Assembly (NCBI RefSeq): GCF_040581485.1
Contig: NC_090128.1
Span: 28,922,931 to 28,986,930, forward strand
Source: Linepithema humile
Taxonomy: Eukaryota; Arthropoda; Insecta; Hymenoptera; Formicidae
Length of the DNA stretch: 64,000 bases
Direction of reading: 5' to 3'
The notes beneath the pieces were generated by a model. That model did not search any database. It was not told the DNA's origin and worked only from the letters and a program-made list of their open reading frames with translations. Positions within the stretch are counted from its first letter, which is position 1. The number at the start of each line of letters is the position of its first letter. This document shows positions 23,799-37,335 of this stretch, one piece after another. The position numbers were made by a program, and so were the translations under genes.

Positions 23799-26700
23799 TT
23801 AAAGATAGATTAAATAGTATGGTCATTGCAACGCGCAAGTGAGTTAGTAGAAATGTTATTTGAATTGAAAAGTTTTCTTCGCAAAGGACAAAGTTGCTTT
23901 TTCAGGAAAATATTTTTCTAAAAGGTCCGTTTTCAAAAGTAAAAAAAAAGGGGGGGGGGAGATTTGACAAGAACTTGGAAACAAGAAGCGTAATGTAAAA
24001 TTTTTCCCACTCGCTTTTCGCTCTCTTGTAAAATTTACTTTTTATGGCTTATGTCAGTAACATTCTCAGCGCTATGTTCTGCGTTTTCACGTCGGAAACT
24101 TCATTCGCGACTTTATGCACGACGAAAAGTGGGTTCTGCCCATATTCGTTGCGCTGGCACGAAGAAAAGTTGTCTTAATGCATTAGGGACGCATGTGTCT
24201 TGCGTTACGTGTACAGGGCGGCGCGCTTTAGATCGTACTTGGGGTAGGTAAGGTAAGGTTTAGAATACCATGGTGAGAATCGATTCCATCGCGACGGCTA
24301 CACCAACCAGCACAAACGTCCACCGCACATTACTACGTGTACAGATAGGTCTTTGTGCGTTTTAGCTTCATATAAAGTGCTCTATTAGGAACGAAACACC
24401 CGTTTTATCTTGAACACATACAAATTTTAACGAAATTTGATGTATAATCCCACTTTTATTATTAATTGTGTCTGAATTAATAATGAAGAGAATCTAAAAT
24501 GTATAAAGTGCTGTGCATTAAGTACGCCACGATAGTTCACGTACATAGAGAAGACTCTTTTACTGCTATTAATTTAATGAATATTAACGAATATTAATGT
24601 ATACTATAATATTAACAAGTCATTATATTAATGTAATTATGGGGTACTTAATTGAATGCGTTAAAATAATGCTGCGTAGTAATCTTGTATATATATTATA
24701 TCACATTGAAGCTAAATGTTATAGTTTCTAATTAAATGAATATTTACTACAGTACATTGATTATTAATTTTGCGCTAAATCGAATACTAAAATAAAAACT
24801 GTAATAAATTAAAGTGCACTTTGCAAAGTATTACAGTTTACAATTAATTTTGTTGTTCACAAAAGAATAAAATTTTTTTAGTTATTCATTAATTAAGAAT
24901 ACACGTACAGATTTTCCAAAGATAATGATTATAATTTTTATTATCCGAGCAAGATTTATCAAAGGTGGAAGCATTTAAAGTAAAGCGAAGTCGTTTTTTC
25001 CGTCATAAGTTTATACTTCACAAAGTTTAGAGGTCGAAAGCACTTTCCGAAATGTCGATACTGCGAGCGCGGCGACGCGGATTAAGTGCCATTTCTACGA
25101 CGGCGAGTCGTTGTGTCGCGAATTTTTGCGGGCAAGCCTCCGGCTCGAGGGCTCGTATTCAAAACACGAGTGTCGTTTCCCTTTTTAGTGGGCGCCATTG
25201 TGCTGGCATAATTTCGCAGCAGTCGTCCGCGACAAAGAATTTTTACGATCGCGCGGCTGCGCGCCCCCGCTTACCCTGCGATTTCATTAGATGCGAATTC
25301 TAGCGTTGCATCACGACCGAGATTTTAGCATTTCATAGTCGATAAAACGTTTGATCGAACCAGCGCGCGAACCAATCACGACGCGAATGCAGATTTACGG
25401 GCGCGCTTGCGATGATTGCGTCTCGTAAATGATGCTGAAATATGTGTAAAACACACCGGAATGCGCGATTACTCGGTGACTAGATGAGTCGCAGATAAAT
25501 GTCGAGTTTTATTTTATAAAATTGCAGCGTGCGTGTGATGATACTTTTTCTATAAGCTTTAAATTTGGCTGGTATTTTGGTGTATTCAATTATCGTATCT
25601 GTCTATCTATATCTAATAACAGCAATTTTAATCGTTGATAATAGAGATGCGGAAAGTGAGTTAAAGTGGTCACAGCACTTTGAGAACATTTCATAAAAGC
25701 ATTGAAAACAAAAGAAAATAAATTTTACCATTATTTGCTCACACAGCGGCGTAAACAAAATCACTCGGAAAGTTTGCGGCGTTAAAAAGAAAAACGGAAA
25801 GGGAAGTTGTTTGTGAACGCTCACGTACATTTCGTTCGTATCACTGAACTTTCCTTTGTCACGTAGAGCGGATCAGGTCGATGGCTTTAAGGCGCGATAG
25901 GAGCCGAGGAACGCGCCCGGTCGCAGCTTTCAGGTAAACTTTTAAGAGCATCCGCGTTATATGCACCGATAACATTGTTCCTGGGCCTTTTATTTCCCGG
26001 TAAGATAAAATCGGTCGACGTATCGCGAGGAAAACTTTCGGCCTGGCGCTTGCGAGCTTCTTCCGCGACAAAGCACGCGCGGAACACGACACTTCTTTGG
26101 CGTCAATGCGGACAAGAGCGGCGAGAAATTCTTGCCGTGAGATGAGGTCACATTTATTAGACCAGCGGGAATAACTTCGCGCCACGACGGATGCAGGCTG
26201 ATATCGTTCAGTGAAAACTGAACTGAATACTGTTGAAGAAACGATTTGTTTTGGGAACTTTACGCGGATTTGATTAGCAGAATAATTAAATGTGTCTTTT
26301 AGATTCGTTAATAAATCACTGGAAAATAAATTGTCTCTTCTACGACCTTTGAAGTGTAGCCCGCGAACGAGAGAATATTATATTTGCAACGAAATGTTTT
26401 TTCTAGAATTCGTAAATTGACAAGGTTTCCCGCCTGTAAATGCGTTTAAACGGTAAGCTCGCGTTAATCTTTATAGAGGTATTTCGCCCACCCGTTACGT
26501 TACAAGATTATACAGCATTTTTCCAGCGGTACGAAATTTATAGAGCATAGGTGAAAATTCATATTCGCCTCGTCTAAAAAGGAAAATAGATTGGGGCTCA
26601 GACGACCATAAAAAAAAAAACGGCGACGCGACCTCCGTCACGAGGGAGAGATACAGATAATATCGTGCGCTCTCGGCGTATTCGCGCGAGAAAACTTTTC

Positions 26701-26829
26701 GCGATGCGCCGGAGCTCCTCCAAGTGCTCGGAGCAAAGTGCTCGGAACTTAATATGATAGCGCTCGGTTGGCGCTCAGACGAGCCGTGGTGCGCTCGAAG
26801 AGAGTAATATTGATCGACGGAGCGGGCTT

Positions 26830-27059
26830 ACATCGTGCCAGAAGGGAGAGGGAGGAAGACAGAGAGAGAGAGAGAGAGAGAGCCTACAGAGAGGTAGAGG
26901 GAGAGAACGGGAACCAGGGCGAGAGGGCGGAGGGCGAGCCCGGGTACAAGAGGGAGGGTCGCGTTGGATGGTGGCACACGAGAAGGGGTGGTTGCCGGAG
27001 GGTCGTAGGGCCGACGCGCACCATCGTGACCAAAGGGTCTCCTTCCCTCTCTCGACGTC

Positions 27060-27116
<57 letters not shown>

Positions 27117-27310
27117 TCCGTCTTCCCCTTCCACCCTCCCTCCTTCTCTCTCTCTCTTTCGCGTCGCCTTCTCTCCCTTTTCCATCGTTGTGCTCTCTCG
27201 CGTCTCTCTTCCTTGTTCCGCGCTTGCTCGCGTAAGCCCGCTCGCCGGCTCGCTTCTCCACCGCTCACCCTCCCCCCCCTCCCCCTTCCTTCACCCCTCC
27301 CGGCGCCCGC
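26830..27310. repeat. Mirror-like purine/pyrimidine block with (GA)n and (CT)n microsatellites
   Basis: The + strand is purine-rich from about 26830 to 26960, including (AG)11 at 26861-26882. It is pyrimidine-rich from about 27040 to 27310, including (TC)24 at about 27065-27112. The two runs are complementary and could pair. GAGA-type tracts are common at insect promoters, so an alternative promoter of the CUB gene is possible. I found no well-placed Inr/DPE pair to support that. The long low-complexity ORFs here are artefacts. Confidence 0.8.
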
Positions 27311-28971
27311 GGCACTGACTCGTTTCGCACGCGACTTCACGTGAAATTCGAAACTTCGCGGTGACATTACGCGGCGCGATCCACCGGACGGTGGATCGAA
27401 AACCGCAAATCGATGCGAACGCGTTCCCGTACGACCGACGTTCTGTCGGTCATACGCTGATGAGCGTTTATCGGCGTTTATTGATACGCGAGTGTGTGCG
27501 GCGGTGTGCTAAAAAATTCTACAGCTCGTGCGAAACGCGCATAAAGTAGCCGTGCGAGATTAATTTTGCGTGCACGACAAATTTAACGTGTTTAGCGAAA
27601 ATATATATATTCGGTAATGAATGATTGCGCGGGAAATTAAGAGAAAGAAAATACTATGCATTAAAGTTTTTAAGTTAATACGGTGTATTAACTACCACGG
27701 GATAGAGTTAGATTGCGGAGTAACTTTGCTGTAAAATGAATAAAAATTACAGTGTCACTTAATACCCAAGCTAGTTAATCATTACTTTGTCGCTCGCTAT
27801 TCAGGAAACTCCTGCTATTTGTTGATTACCGTTTCGCACACTGAGTTATTTTCGAAAAAAGTCTTTTAGTTTAATACGAACTTATCTCCGCTGCAGTCTA
27901 GTCTCATCTTACGGCAATATCATTTTAATGATAGATTCTTCAGCGAATTTCGGCCTTTCCTTAGCAAATATTTGACGACAGATTTAATTGCGAAGATATT
28001 TAACATTGAAGATTAAACGGTCTCAGCGAATTAAGATTCAAGAGTGTACATAGATAACGGAATCTCCCTTTTTTTTTTGTCAATCCTACGTCGAAATTAA
28101 ATTTCTTTGTGCTCACTTCTTATTTCTCTTCAATGAACAGATAGTAATTCAAATTACTGTGCACACTTCTTTTTAACGATTGTAAAACAAATAATGTCTT
28201 AAATTTTTCTTAATTCGCCATTAATAATTTATATTATTGCACAATTTATCGTCCCAGTCATCGATCGAGAAAAACTCTCTGATTTGTTCTACGCAGTAAA
28301 ATCTCGATCTACGGCGAGAGCGAAACACGTCAGTAGTTCAGCTCTACGGATATCGCCACGGGCAAGTGGAAAACTAGCGGAAGGAAGTCAGACCGCTCGT
28401 TCGACGATCGCGATATGCAACGCGCACGTGGCATTTCGACGACGCCGATCGTCGCGGAACACGATCTTACGCCACACTTTATTTACGCTGGTGTCGTGAC
28501 CGCTGGCGGAAATAGCGCACTTTTATCTTCACGAGAATCTTCGCAAGAAACTTACCTCGCCCCGGATGCGAACGGTCCATCGGCAGCTGCGAGGGCGTGC
28601 CATGCGGAAAACCATCCCTCGCCGCGAGACGAGCGGAAACTTTTCAATCGAGTTTCTTGTTCGGGGCGGCGACGTCTCGTCTCTTCACTTCTCTTCCCCG
28701 CATGCTAGCCTCGTTACGGGCTTTTTATTTTCGTCTTTTTGTTCCTGCAGCTCGTCCAGCCGGAACGAATCAGCGGCACTGAAGAAATCTCGATCGCGAG
28801 ATTGTCGCGGAAAGCTTGATCGAACAGATTGATCTCGTCGCATTCTTGCAAACGTGAAACGTGTTCGCACAAGTGTTGTGCGACTTGTTAAACTTTAAGC
28901 CATAATGCTAAAAAGGAATACAAATTTTATCTCAGATAGATCAAATTTGTATATTGTGATGCTTGAAGAAT

Positions 28972-28997
28972 TTGTAAAGCTTTATAAAGCTTTACAA
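28972..28997. repeat. 26-bp perfect palindrome
   Basis: TTGTAAAGCTTTA is followed directly by its exact reverse complement, with no loop. Confidence 0.93.
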
Positions 28998-29739
28998 TAT
29001 ATGTCAAAATGACGTTTACGTTTTTTAATTATTATTTTATACAATAATGTATTATATCCAAATCGATGTCGTAAATATTTTATAGTAAAAATAAAAAAAG
29101 TCTAATACAATTCTAACAAAGTTTTCTCAATAAGAATGAGAATAATTTACACTTACTTAAAAATTTCATTTTGCGTGCCAAAGATAATTCCGAATTGCGC
29201 ACACGTGTGTTCATTCCGAAAATTTCTATGGTAATGCAAAATTTCATCTCGATCGAACAAAGAAAACGAAGATCACGTCTCTGGAATATTTTGTGACATT
29301 GTGACACGTTTATCGAATTACAAGTGACTTGCCGGGAGCAATCAAACCCATTTGTTGCAGGGTTGAAGTACATTATTAAATAACTATAATTAATTGATTA
29401 CATCTGCGAGCAATCTTTCGTGGTATAGATTGCAGCGCCAATTAAGTGCAGCGCAATAGTAACGCAATTGCATAGATTAACAATCAAGCGTCACGTTTCA
29501 CCGTATATCCTGTATATCACTTGATAAATAAGATAAATAAAACAGCACGGGAACGGTATTACTTCGCGAACTCTGTAAACAGGCACAATCAATAAATGTA
29601 TACCTAAAAAGTAAGAGAACGAAATAAAATCCGCACCGCCGAGACAATCTCAATTCTACGCTCCCGAGAGAATTGAGAGTGCCATAAAGCAGTTCGAACG
29701 GAGCGGCAGATTAATCCTGCGGCGCTGATATATGTACAT

Positions 29740-30075
29740 GGGTCATTTGAAAAGTTCTCGGAATGAGATAGAAAAAGCGATTTAAACCTTTAGAAAATTA
29801 TTTTTATTTTTTAATATAATCTAACTTGGATCAACGATGCTCCAAAATCGTTATATTATAAAACCAATTTATTAAAGCCTGAAAAATATTAATTAAGGCA
29901 TTTCTTTATTTGAGAAAAATCACTTTTCAGAAAGAAATTTTATTGATAAGAATAGATGAAAGTCGGACGGAGCTAAATCAGGCAAATAAAATGAATATGA
30001 CAGCAAATCGTATTAAAATAACACTTCTACAGAGAAGCGCATTGTCTTATTGTTAGCAAATGCGGCATTCATTTT
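29740..30075 (-). pseudogene. Mariner/Tc1-type transposase fragment
   Basis: The complement of 29947-29979 encodes DLAPSDFHLFL. This is the conserved block around the third catalytic residue of mariner transposases (family form PDLAPSDxHLF). Upstream codons give a degraded KTMRFSVEVLF-type segment, broken by a stop. Downstream, LSIKFLSEK runs into further stops. The + strand edge near 29740 (GGTCATTTGAAAAGTTCTCG) looks like an element end, but no inverse partner was found. The copy is 3'-biased, carries many stops and lies inside intron 1 of the CUB gene, so it is an old dead insertion. Confidence 0.75.
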
Positions 30076-33000
30076 GCAGAAAGTTTTTTTTATACACAAT
30101 TTGTATGTTCAGATATGGAATGAGAGACCTTTACTCAGCGATTCTTTAAAATATTGATGTCATTTAGCCTTTATTTTCAGAGAACTCTCAATATATACTC
30201 TTCAAGTAATCCAATATTAACATAATTAAGTCTATCGCGAACGGTAGAGGCAAAGCTTATTTTAAGGAAATGATCAGACGATCCGGTGTAACCGAAAATT
30301 CGGCATCTCTTATCGGATGCAGCAGGCTGAAGTTAATTGTGACTGCATTGGGATCAACTCGTTATCTTCACGGCGCATGAATCAATCGGCTACCAATCGG
30401 TCGAATAATTCTCTAACTCACAGTTCGTTCACTGATCACGGCGAGCATTAAGCATCTCAGTCTGGTGCATTTAAACGGCTGCACGAATCGGTGAATCGGT
30501 TCTTCGATGAGGGACTGTAAATGATTAAGTGCGGCAGGGCGCGCGTTCTTGATCGATGCTCATCTGAATAGTGCTTCCTATTGAGGAACGTAATCGCTGT
30601 TGAGCTGAGTGAGCGTTAGTCGGGCGTTTTGATATAAACGTTCTCAATAGACCGGGAATAGAATGTTTCAATATAAATTGAAATGCGATTGAAATGTATA
30701 CACACGATATATACCGTGGATTTGAAGATTTCGACGAATATTAAGAGTCTGAAATGCTTTGAAAACTCTTATCTCTAAAATATTATAATTTACTAATATT
30801 TTTTAATCTATAATCCTCTCTGAAATATAATTTGTTAATATTTTTTTATCTATAATCCTAATAAGTTTGAGAAAATTCTGCTCGCATCATGTTCCACTTT
30901 TGAAACCATTAAAGTTTTATCGTAAAAGTCTAACCAAGATATTTTTATTTCGCTTCTAGTAGATTACTTCAAACACGAAACACTCGAGAGAAATAAAACT
31001 TTTTGATAAAATTACTTATTCGCGAAAATCGAATTATCATTGTCCGAGGAAAAAATTATCTCCTTAACTCTGATATTTCAATTTCAGCTCCTATAAAATT
31101 CTACTTCTGTCATATTCACAAGGTCGCTTTGTTTTCTCTAGTTGATTCTGAACGCGACAAAGATTATATTTTCGATTCGTGATTTTCTGATCTCTAGATT
31201 TCCAGATTCCGAATTAAGATATTTTTAAGTTTTATATTTTAGTACAAAGACCTTTGTGAATATTCGGGATTAAGATTCCGTTATTTTTATTTATTCCGAA
31301 TATCTAGGATGACGAAAACTTTTATTCACTCGTTCTAATTTTAATGTCACTTTCCTGTTCTTTTGACACATTTAAATTGGCACGACAGAATGAACATGTT
31401 ATCGGATATCGTCATCAATTCATTATATCATTCCAAAAGTAGCGACGTTTGATATGAAAATCGAATCGTCGATATGAAAAAAATAGCGCGCACTCTCGAT
31501 TCATGTGTGCGATCGGAAATAGGAGGCTAAAAAAGTACCAACGATGCCTCTATATCGTTGATCCGAAATGCCACCTGCGCGTGCCATAATACATTACTTA
31601 ACGGCGAGTCACGTTTTTCCTGTTCACTCACTACGCTCTCAGATGTGCAACGCATCGTACGTGTTCGACGACCGGACGGCAGAGCCGAGGCGCGCGGAAG
31701 ACTCGTAAAATTTCATGTCAATGGCAGTAAAAGTTAACGACTTTGTTGAGTTGTTATTACACAATCCAGTAGAATGATTTTATTTATGTAATAGGCCTCG
31801 CCACCGATAGCCATTTTTCTGTTATAAGAAATCGTAAAAAAAATGGAGACTTTAAACACAAATCGAAATCTCTCAGTCCAAAGACAAATCTCTTAAGTAA
31901 GTTTGAAAGGTGTGATGTGACTCAAGCAAACACATCTACACACGTTTGTAATTTTATGAGGCACGCGTAATGATCGCGTTAATAATGCATTCGCGCTTAC
32001 ATTAATGCCGCGCTCGTTCGACAGAATTCATTGCGTTCCGTCCGTTCTTGTACTCGCATCTTGCCGATAATGCGACTAGTAAATTACTACGTGCAATTAA
32101 TCGCGCACGCGGCGCAATGCTCGCGCCGGATTTTCCGTGGCTGTTTATTTGCCGCGCTCTCCGACATCGCCGAAAACACGACGCGACCAGTGAGGCAGCG
32201 ACCGTTTTGCAGGCTGCGCTTTAGCCAGTGCAAATAAACGCATGCGTTACGTGTCCTCCAGTCCTTAGGAGTAAGTAATTTCGATGTCACAGCCGGAACT
32301 GCAAAGGGATGGTAATGGGAGGGTGGGAGGGGAAGGGAGACCGCGAGACCTAGACGAGCGCGAGAGTTCCACAGCGCGCTACAACTTCTGCTCCCTGTCT
32401 CGAAATATGTTATAGCATAATGTCATGAAACTATAGCAATCGCAATATCGTCCTAGTTCGGGACGAAGTGCGTCTGTAACTTATTTCCCGACGCGTTGAC
32501 TGCCGACTGTCGTGCATTCGTTATCATTCGTTTTAAATGCAAATCCGCTGGCTGCAATCCCGCGCTAGCATTGTGGTTATTTGTACGACGCGTCACGGCG
32601 TGTCATCCGCGTGGTAAAGTGGAATTTTCAGCACTGACCTCAAAACGCGAATTTCATTTCTTTGTACAGCGGCTTTTAAAACACGCGCGTAACGGAGCAA
32701 AAGTGCGATTGTGTGTTTGTTTCATTGCATCGAGATGCAAACCACGAAATGTGCGCGGACGAGAGAAACATCGACTTTACTTTTCGAACACCTTAAAATG
32801 TTATATTCTAAAAATGTTTTCCGCATTCTATTTTACGCAGGTTTAAAACTCGCCACAAGAATCGTCAGAACTGCCTTTGCAGAAAAATGATTATCTTAAT
32901 TTCTGCCAGAGAATGTCGTATGCAAAATAGTTCTGTAGGATTTCTAAAAACATTTTTTTTTTTTAAATTATCTTACTACATCCAGTTTTCGTGCTTAATT

Positions 33001-33118
33001 TCGTATACTTTACGTAAGACCATTGTCGAAAGATGCTTACACTGCGATTTATCAACTTTCTCGCGCAAATAAGTCGAATCGATTAACGCTCTTCTATTTG
33101 TTTCCGTTTTTCTTACAG

Positions 33119-33342
33119 ACCAGATGAGCGACGTCTGCAAGAAATACTTCATGCGGGATCTCTATAGGAAGATAGACGGCGCCGTTCTTACCTCGCAAAA
33201 TGAGAGGGACCTCGATTGCGCCATTACTTTCCAGACTCATAGCATCCTCCAGCGGTTCATGCTCCGATTCGATCAGCTGCAGTTAGATTGCAACGACCAT
33301 CTCTACATCTACGATGGCGCGCATGCGGTCGGCAGTTACAAG
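33119..33342 (+). CDS. CUB-domain exon (exon 2) of the secreted/membrane protein gene
   Basis: The exon starts after TTCTTACAG at 33118 and ends at donor GTAAGT (33343). It is in frame with exon 1 at the junction and ends in phase 0. It encodes about 75 residues beginning YQMSDVCKKYFMRDLYRKID. The later part, with LDCAITFQ, LRFDQLQLDCNDHLYIYDG and SYK, carries the typical CUB pattern: Cys, hydrophobic strand, LxFxxxxLxxCxDxLxIYDG. A CUB domain is about 110 residues, so roughly the second half, including its last cysteines, must come from a later exon that I could not find in the window. CUB domains mediate extracellular protein binding. A CUB plus LDLa receptor such as insect Culd is one candidate, but I cannot assign a symbol. 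Confidence 0.85.
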
Positions 33343-36300
33343 GTAAGTCGCTCATGAAATCAGAAAAATGAATAACGCATGTGTGTTAAAGGATATTATC
33401 GAGCAGCTTGCGGCTGTGTGTTCGGCCTTCGTCGCGAATTATCTTGATAAGACATCTCACGTTTCCTTAATGGATTTCGATTGAAAAGATAACAAACACG
33501 GCCAGCGATATACAGAAAGAAATTAATGGCGGAGAAAAATTAAATTTTGCGATTGAAATCTGTATAATTTTGATGACCATAAATTTCGATTCTAAGTGCA
33601 CACGAAAATGGTTTCTGTATGCTTATTCGGAACGATAAGAATCGAAAAGATTGACTTGAAGCTTTTTCGTTTCGATGTTCTTACAGTGTTGTAAATTGAA
33701 CACAGTAAAATTATTCTGTTTTCAAATTTTCAGATTACATTACATTGTATTTAATATATAATGTTAATTATGGAATATTTAAAAACGCGCCGATATTGGT
33801 AGCTTTTGTTAATACGCGGACAAAGTGTCTGATACCAACTTTTAGCGATTTATTTCGAAACAAAACGCGACAGGTTAATTTGAATAGACGAGTCAACGAG
33901 CGAGCAGTATCTCAACACTAGATCGCCTCGAGACGAAAGAATCGGGTCAAGGCGAGATCGAGATGACATTGGTACGCGCATAAGGCATATATTTTTATGC
34001 AAAACTAACGAAATTTATTGATGTGCAAAATTTATTAAGCGACGTTTGTTCTGTCGATCTGGCTAGATTATCGGCTATCTCGAAGTTTCTCAAAATTGAC
34101 ATGCGTTATCGTATATGGATCGTTTTCATACCGAAACCACTTTATTACTTAGTTTGTAGAAAATGAGAAATATTTTTATTTTTTTATTTTTGAAAAATCT
34201 AAACAAATATATGTATTGTAGACATATTGATTTGTTAAGAAAAAGTCAATTTTACGATTAACTTGCCTGAGTTTTACGATGATTTAATAAATACATTAAT
34301 TAACAAATTATTTAACGATAAATAAGTATATTAAATCTGCAAATGATATAAGCGCACTAGGATATCATTTTTCAATTAATTCGCGATGAATTTTATTGCA
34401 GTGGAAGTTCCATGCAGAAGTTAATTATTAATCTACTTAACAGTATGGAAGTGTTTAAAGGATCAGTTGGGAGCCATTAAAACGCGGCAATTTGCGCAGA
34501 AATTGCTGCGTGGCTCGTGTTTCAATAGAATTTGTAAGAGATATTAAATGTGTTACTACACACATGAATCGTATGAATTCTATCTCGTTGTTAGAGCAAA
34601 AATTTCGAAATACAAGTGTGTTATCTGGAGATATGATTAATTTTTATATCCGGTGTTATTTCTGCCCAACTATTTATGACGTAATGAAAAATCGTGCGTC
34701 AGAAATATTTCATTTTATCTTCAGACAGCTATGATTTTAAGACGTTTTTTTTTCCATTGACGAGAAACCTGCTTTTTATGTAATATACTCTCTCGCGACG
34801 AAATGTAAAAAAAATTAAAGGATAAAGGTTAATTGCATGCGGGTATGCTTTTTATACATATCTGTAAAAAAAAGTCCTTTGAGTGTACTTGGATCATGCC
34901 GAATATGTGGGAAGAGTTTTACTGTTTCAAAAGAATGAGGATTTCTCTCTTGTTTGAGGAATGTTTCGCGAATATCGACTCGTTAAAATTCGTATTGTAA
35001 CATTACCATAAATTTTAGACTGGTGTTATTACCAAAAGCGTGGTAAAAATATGAATTACGTACCAATGCGGACGAACTTTATCACATTTTTCTTCCATTA
35101 GGGAGATATAATGGGCAAGCAATTTAGGGATTCTTCATCCCTAATCTTTTCAGGATTAATTCGATTCTGTAAACGCGCAGAACGAAGACATCAACGGTCG
35201 AAAGAAAGCTCCACGGTAAACGACTTCATTCAGCGAATCGGCCATTAACGGAAGGTCGTGACTGACATTGTACTCGCGTATAACGTTTACGGTTCGCCAT
35301 GACAATTTTTCTTGGGCTTCTTTAACGATTGGCGTGCGCAGCCGATGCATTTCTCGCGTGTGTTCGACGAGAGTCGACTTAATTGCCCTCATCGATCAAA
35401 GACACCGCACTAATTGCGAGGAGAATGATGTTATTTTTCCACGTTCAAGATGATACTGCCAAAAACAAAAAGGGACAAAAGAGAAGGAAGGGGGAAATGG
35501 GAGAAAAAGAGAGAAAGGGGAAGAGGAGAAGAGAGAGGGGGGGAGATGGCTCTTTCTCTCTAGTTCGTCCGCAAGGTTGAATTTTAATGTATTCCACCCA
35601 TTATGCATTCCGAGCATGGCCGGCGCGCGACAGAGTAGCGGAAACTTGCGCCATTAATCAAGATTCGTTTCTTGAGAGAGGGATGCGAGCGGATTCAGTT
35701 CCGCCGTTGTCTCAAATTTTCTCCTTCGATTTTTCGTAATCGAACCGTGATATACTTCCGCAGAATCTTGATTAAAGTGTGTACTTTTTGCAGAGTTCTT
35801 TAAAAATCGCAATTTTGTAAAGAGTGTTCCATAAATGTTTTTCATTTTAAACCACGTTAAAAAAAAAAAAAATATCAAAATTTTTGAATATATTTGTGGT
35901 TCTCGTAAAATATAAATATTATTGCTATATATTCATGTATTGTTTTTTTTATTGTCAAATTATACAGGATTTTCGAATTGATACATTTGATAAACAGAAC
36001 GACATTTTCATGAAAAAAAGCTTCATATGAAACATGGTGTTTTATTCTGTTTTAACTATCTACTGTAAATATTAATTCTTCTCTCTGTATTAATCAGGAA
36101 AAATCGAATGAACGCAATGTCGATGATTGCAACGTTTTACAGCATTTCACGCGTACTTTCGCGATTTGAGTGGAATGTCGCGACGACATATTTTCCGAGT
36201 CGGCTAACATTCCCTGAAAAATGAATTCATTTTTTACGGTTCACCCCCGTGCATCTCGTGGATGCGTATTCGAGCGCGAGCGTGTTTATTTATTAAGTGC

Positions 36301-36360
36301 ACTCAATTACGCGTCCGCACCGGTCGTAAACAACGCCTTCGTTCGCAGCCCGGCTGCAAT

Positions 36361-36826
36361 ACAGGGTGGCCTAAATTCATGGAATCCAATCTCTATATAT
36401 AAAATTTGCCTAAATAATGTAGTAAAGTATATAGTAATAGACATGTAAAAACTTCTATAATTATTTGTAAAAGAAATGTCTTAAAAATGTTGTAACTTGA
36501 TTAGAAAAACTATCTGATTAAAAGAACTATCTGAAGTATCTTTGTTTTATTAAGTAAGGACTAATTAATTTTTTACACAATTGCAATCTCTGCGGAAAAT
36601 TTTATCTCAAAATGACGTACAATAATCTTAAATAATATTATTGTCTAATATTATCCGTAGAAATAAAAATATTTTGCTGCGCCAGCTATATAATTTTTAA
36701 CATAATTTAAAAATTGAAGCACAATGCTTATTTCAATAAAGATGTACGCCACTGATAAGAGATAAATCGCTACAGACAATCACAAACTTCACTGCTGAAA
36801 TATTGGTCTCATTCTGATCACCCTGT
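36361..36826. mobile_element. Possible element bounded by ACAGGGTG / CACCCTGT
   Basis: ACAGGGTG at 36361 and CACCCTGT ending at 36826 are exact 8-bp inverses. Similarity does not clearly extend inward and no target-site duplication is visible. The same octamer ends the better-supported element at 37336-38183. It may be a degraded relative or chance. Confidence 0.35.
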
Positions 36827-37335
36827 GTGTTTTCGCCGCGCGATATTCATGGCTTTCGAAACGCGGGAAGGTACGATCTCGCGCATAATTTACGAAAAAT
36901 AAATGACGTAGCGGCGTTATAGTCAGCAGAATATCTTTCTAATTTAAATTATCTCGGGTACTTTTCGCCGCGTATTACGCGATACGCAAACGTGCAGTTA
37001 CGAGTGTGCGGGAGTGTGTGTGCCGCTGACGTGCGCGAAGCGCATAGATACACGTGTGATGCAGGGCGGAGAGCCAGAGAGCAATGCAATTTTGCATAAT
37101 GGCGCTTTAACTTTAATCTTTTTTACGACTTTCGTAATGGGCCGTTAAGCGTGCCTTTTTATTGCGTTGCTTTCTCCTTATTTTTAAATATGCCACCCGT
37201 CTTCTCGCTGACAAACTTCTTCTGTTAATGTAACTTACAATTAGTCTTTTTTGCAAAGCGTCCTTTTATGCTGATCGCCTTCAATATACTGTTTCTTTAG
37301 AGAAGTGCCGTCTTTCGACAAATAAAACGCAGTAT

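Larger units (their letters stand above)
21728..33118 (+). other. 11.4-kb intron 1 of the CUB gene
   Basis: The donor GTGAGT (21728) and acceptor TTCTTACAG (ending 33118) bound this interval. It holds the inverted 737-bp MITE (23062-23798), an A-run next to a G-run near 23941-23960, a purine-to-pyrimidine low-complexity block (26830-27310), a 26-bp palindrome (28972-28997) and a mariner relic (29740-30075). ORFs in the GC-rich blocks at 25050-26190, 26770-27370 and 28280-28870 overlap on both strands and show no domain. An intron this long at the start of a gene often carries enhancers, but I cannot point to one. Confidence 0.7.

Noticed and set aside
24222..24310. Possible tRNA- or SINE-like sequence (GAATCGATTCC)
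   Set aside because: It resembles a B box only loosely. No A box or cloverleaf could be built.
26768..27367. Several long Ser/Leu- or Arg/Glu-rich ORFs on both strands
   Set aside because: Translations of (GA)n/(CT)n low-complexity DNA, open in nearly all frames.
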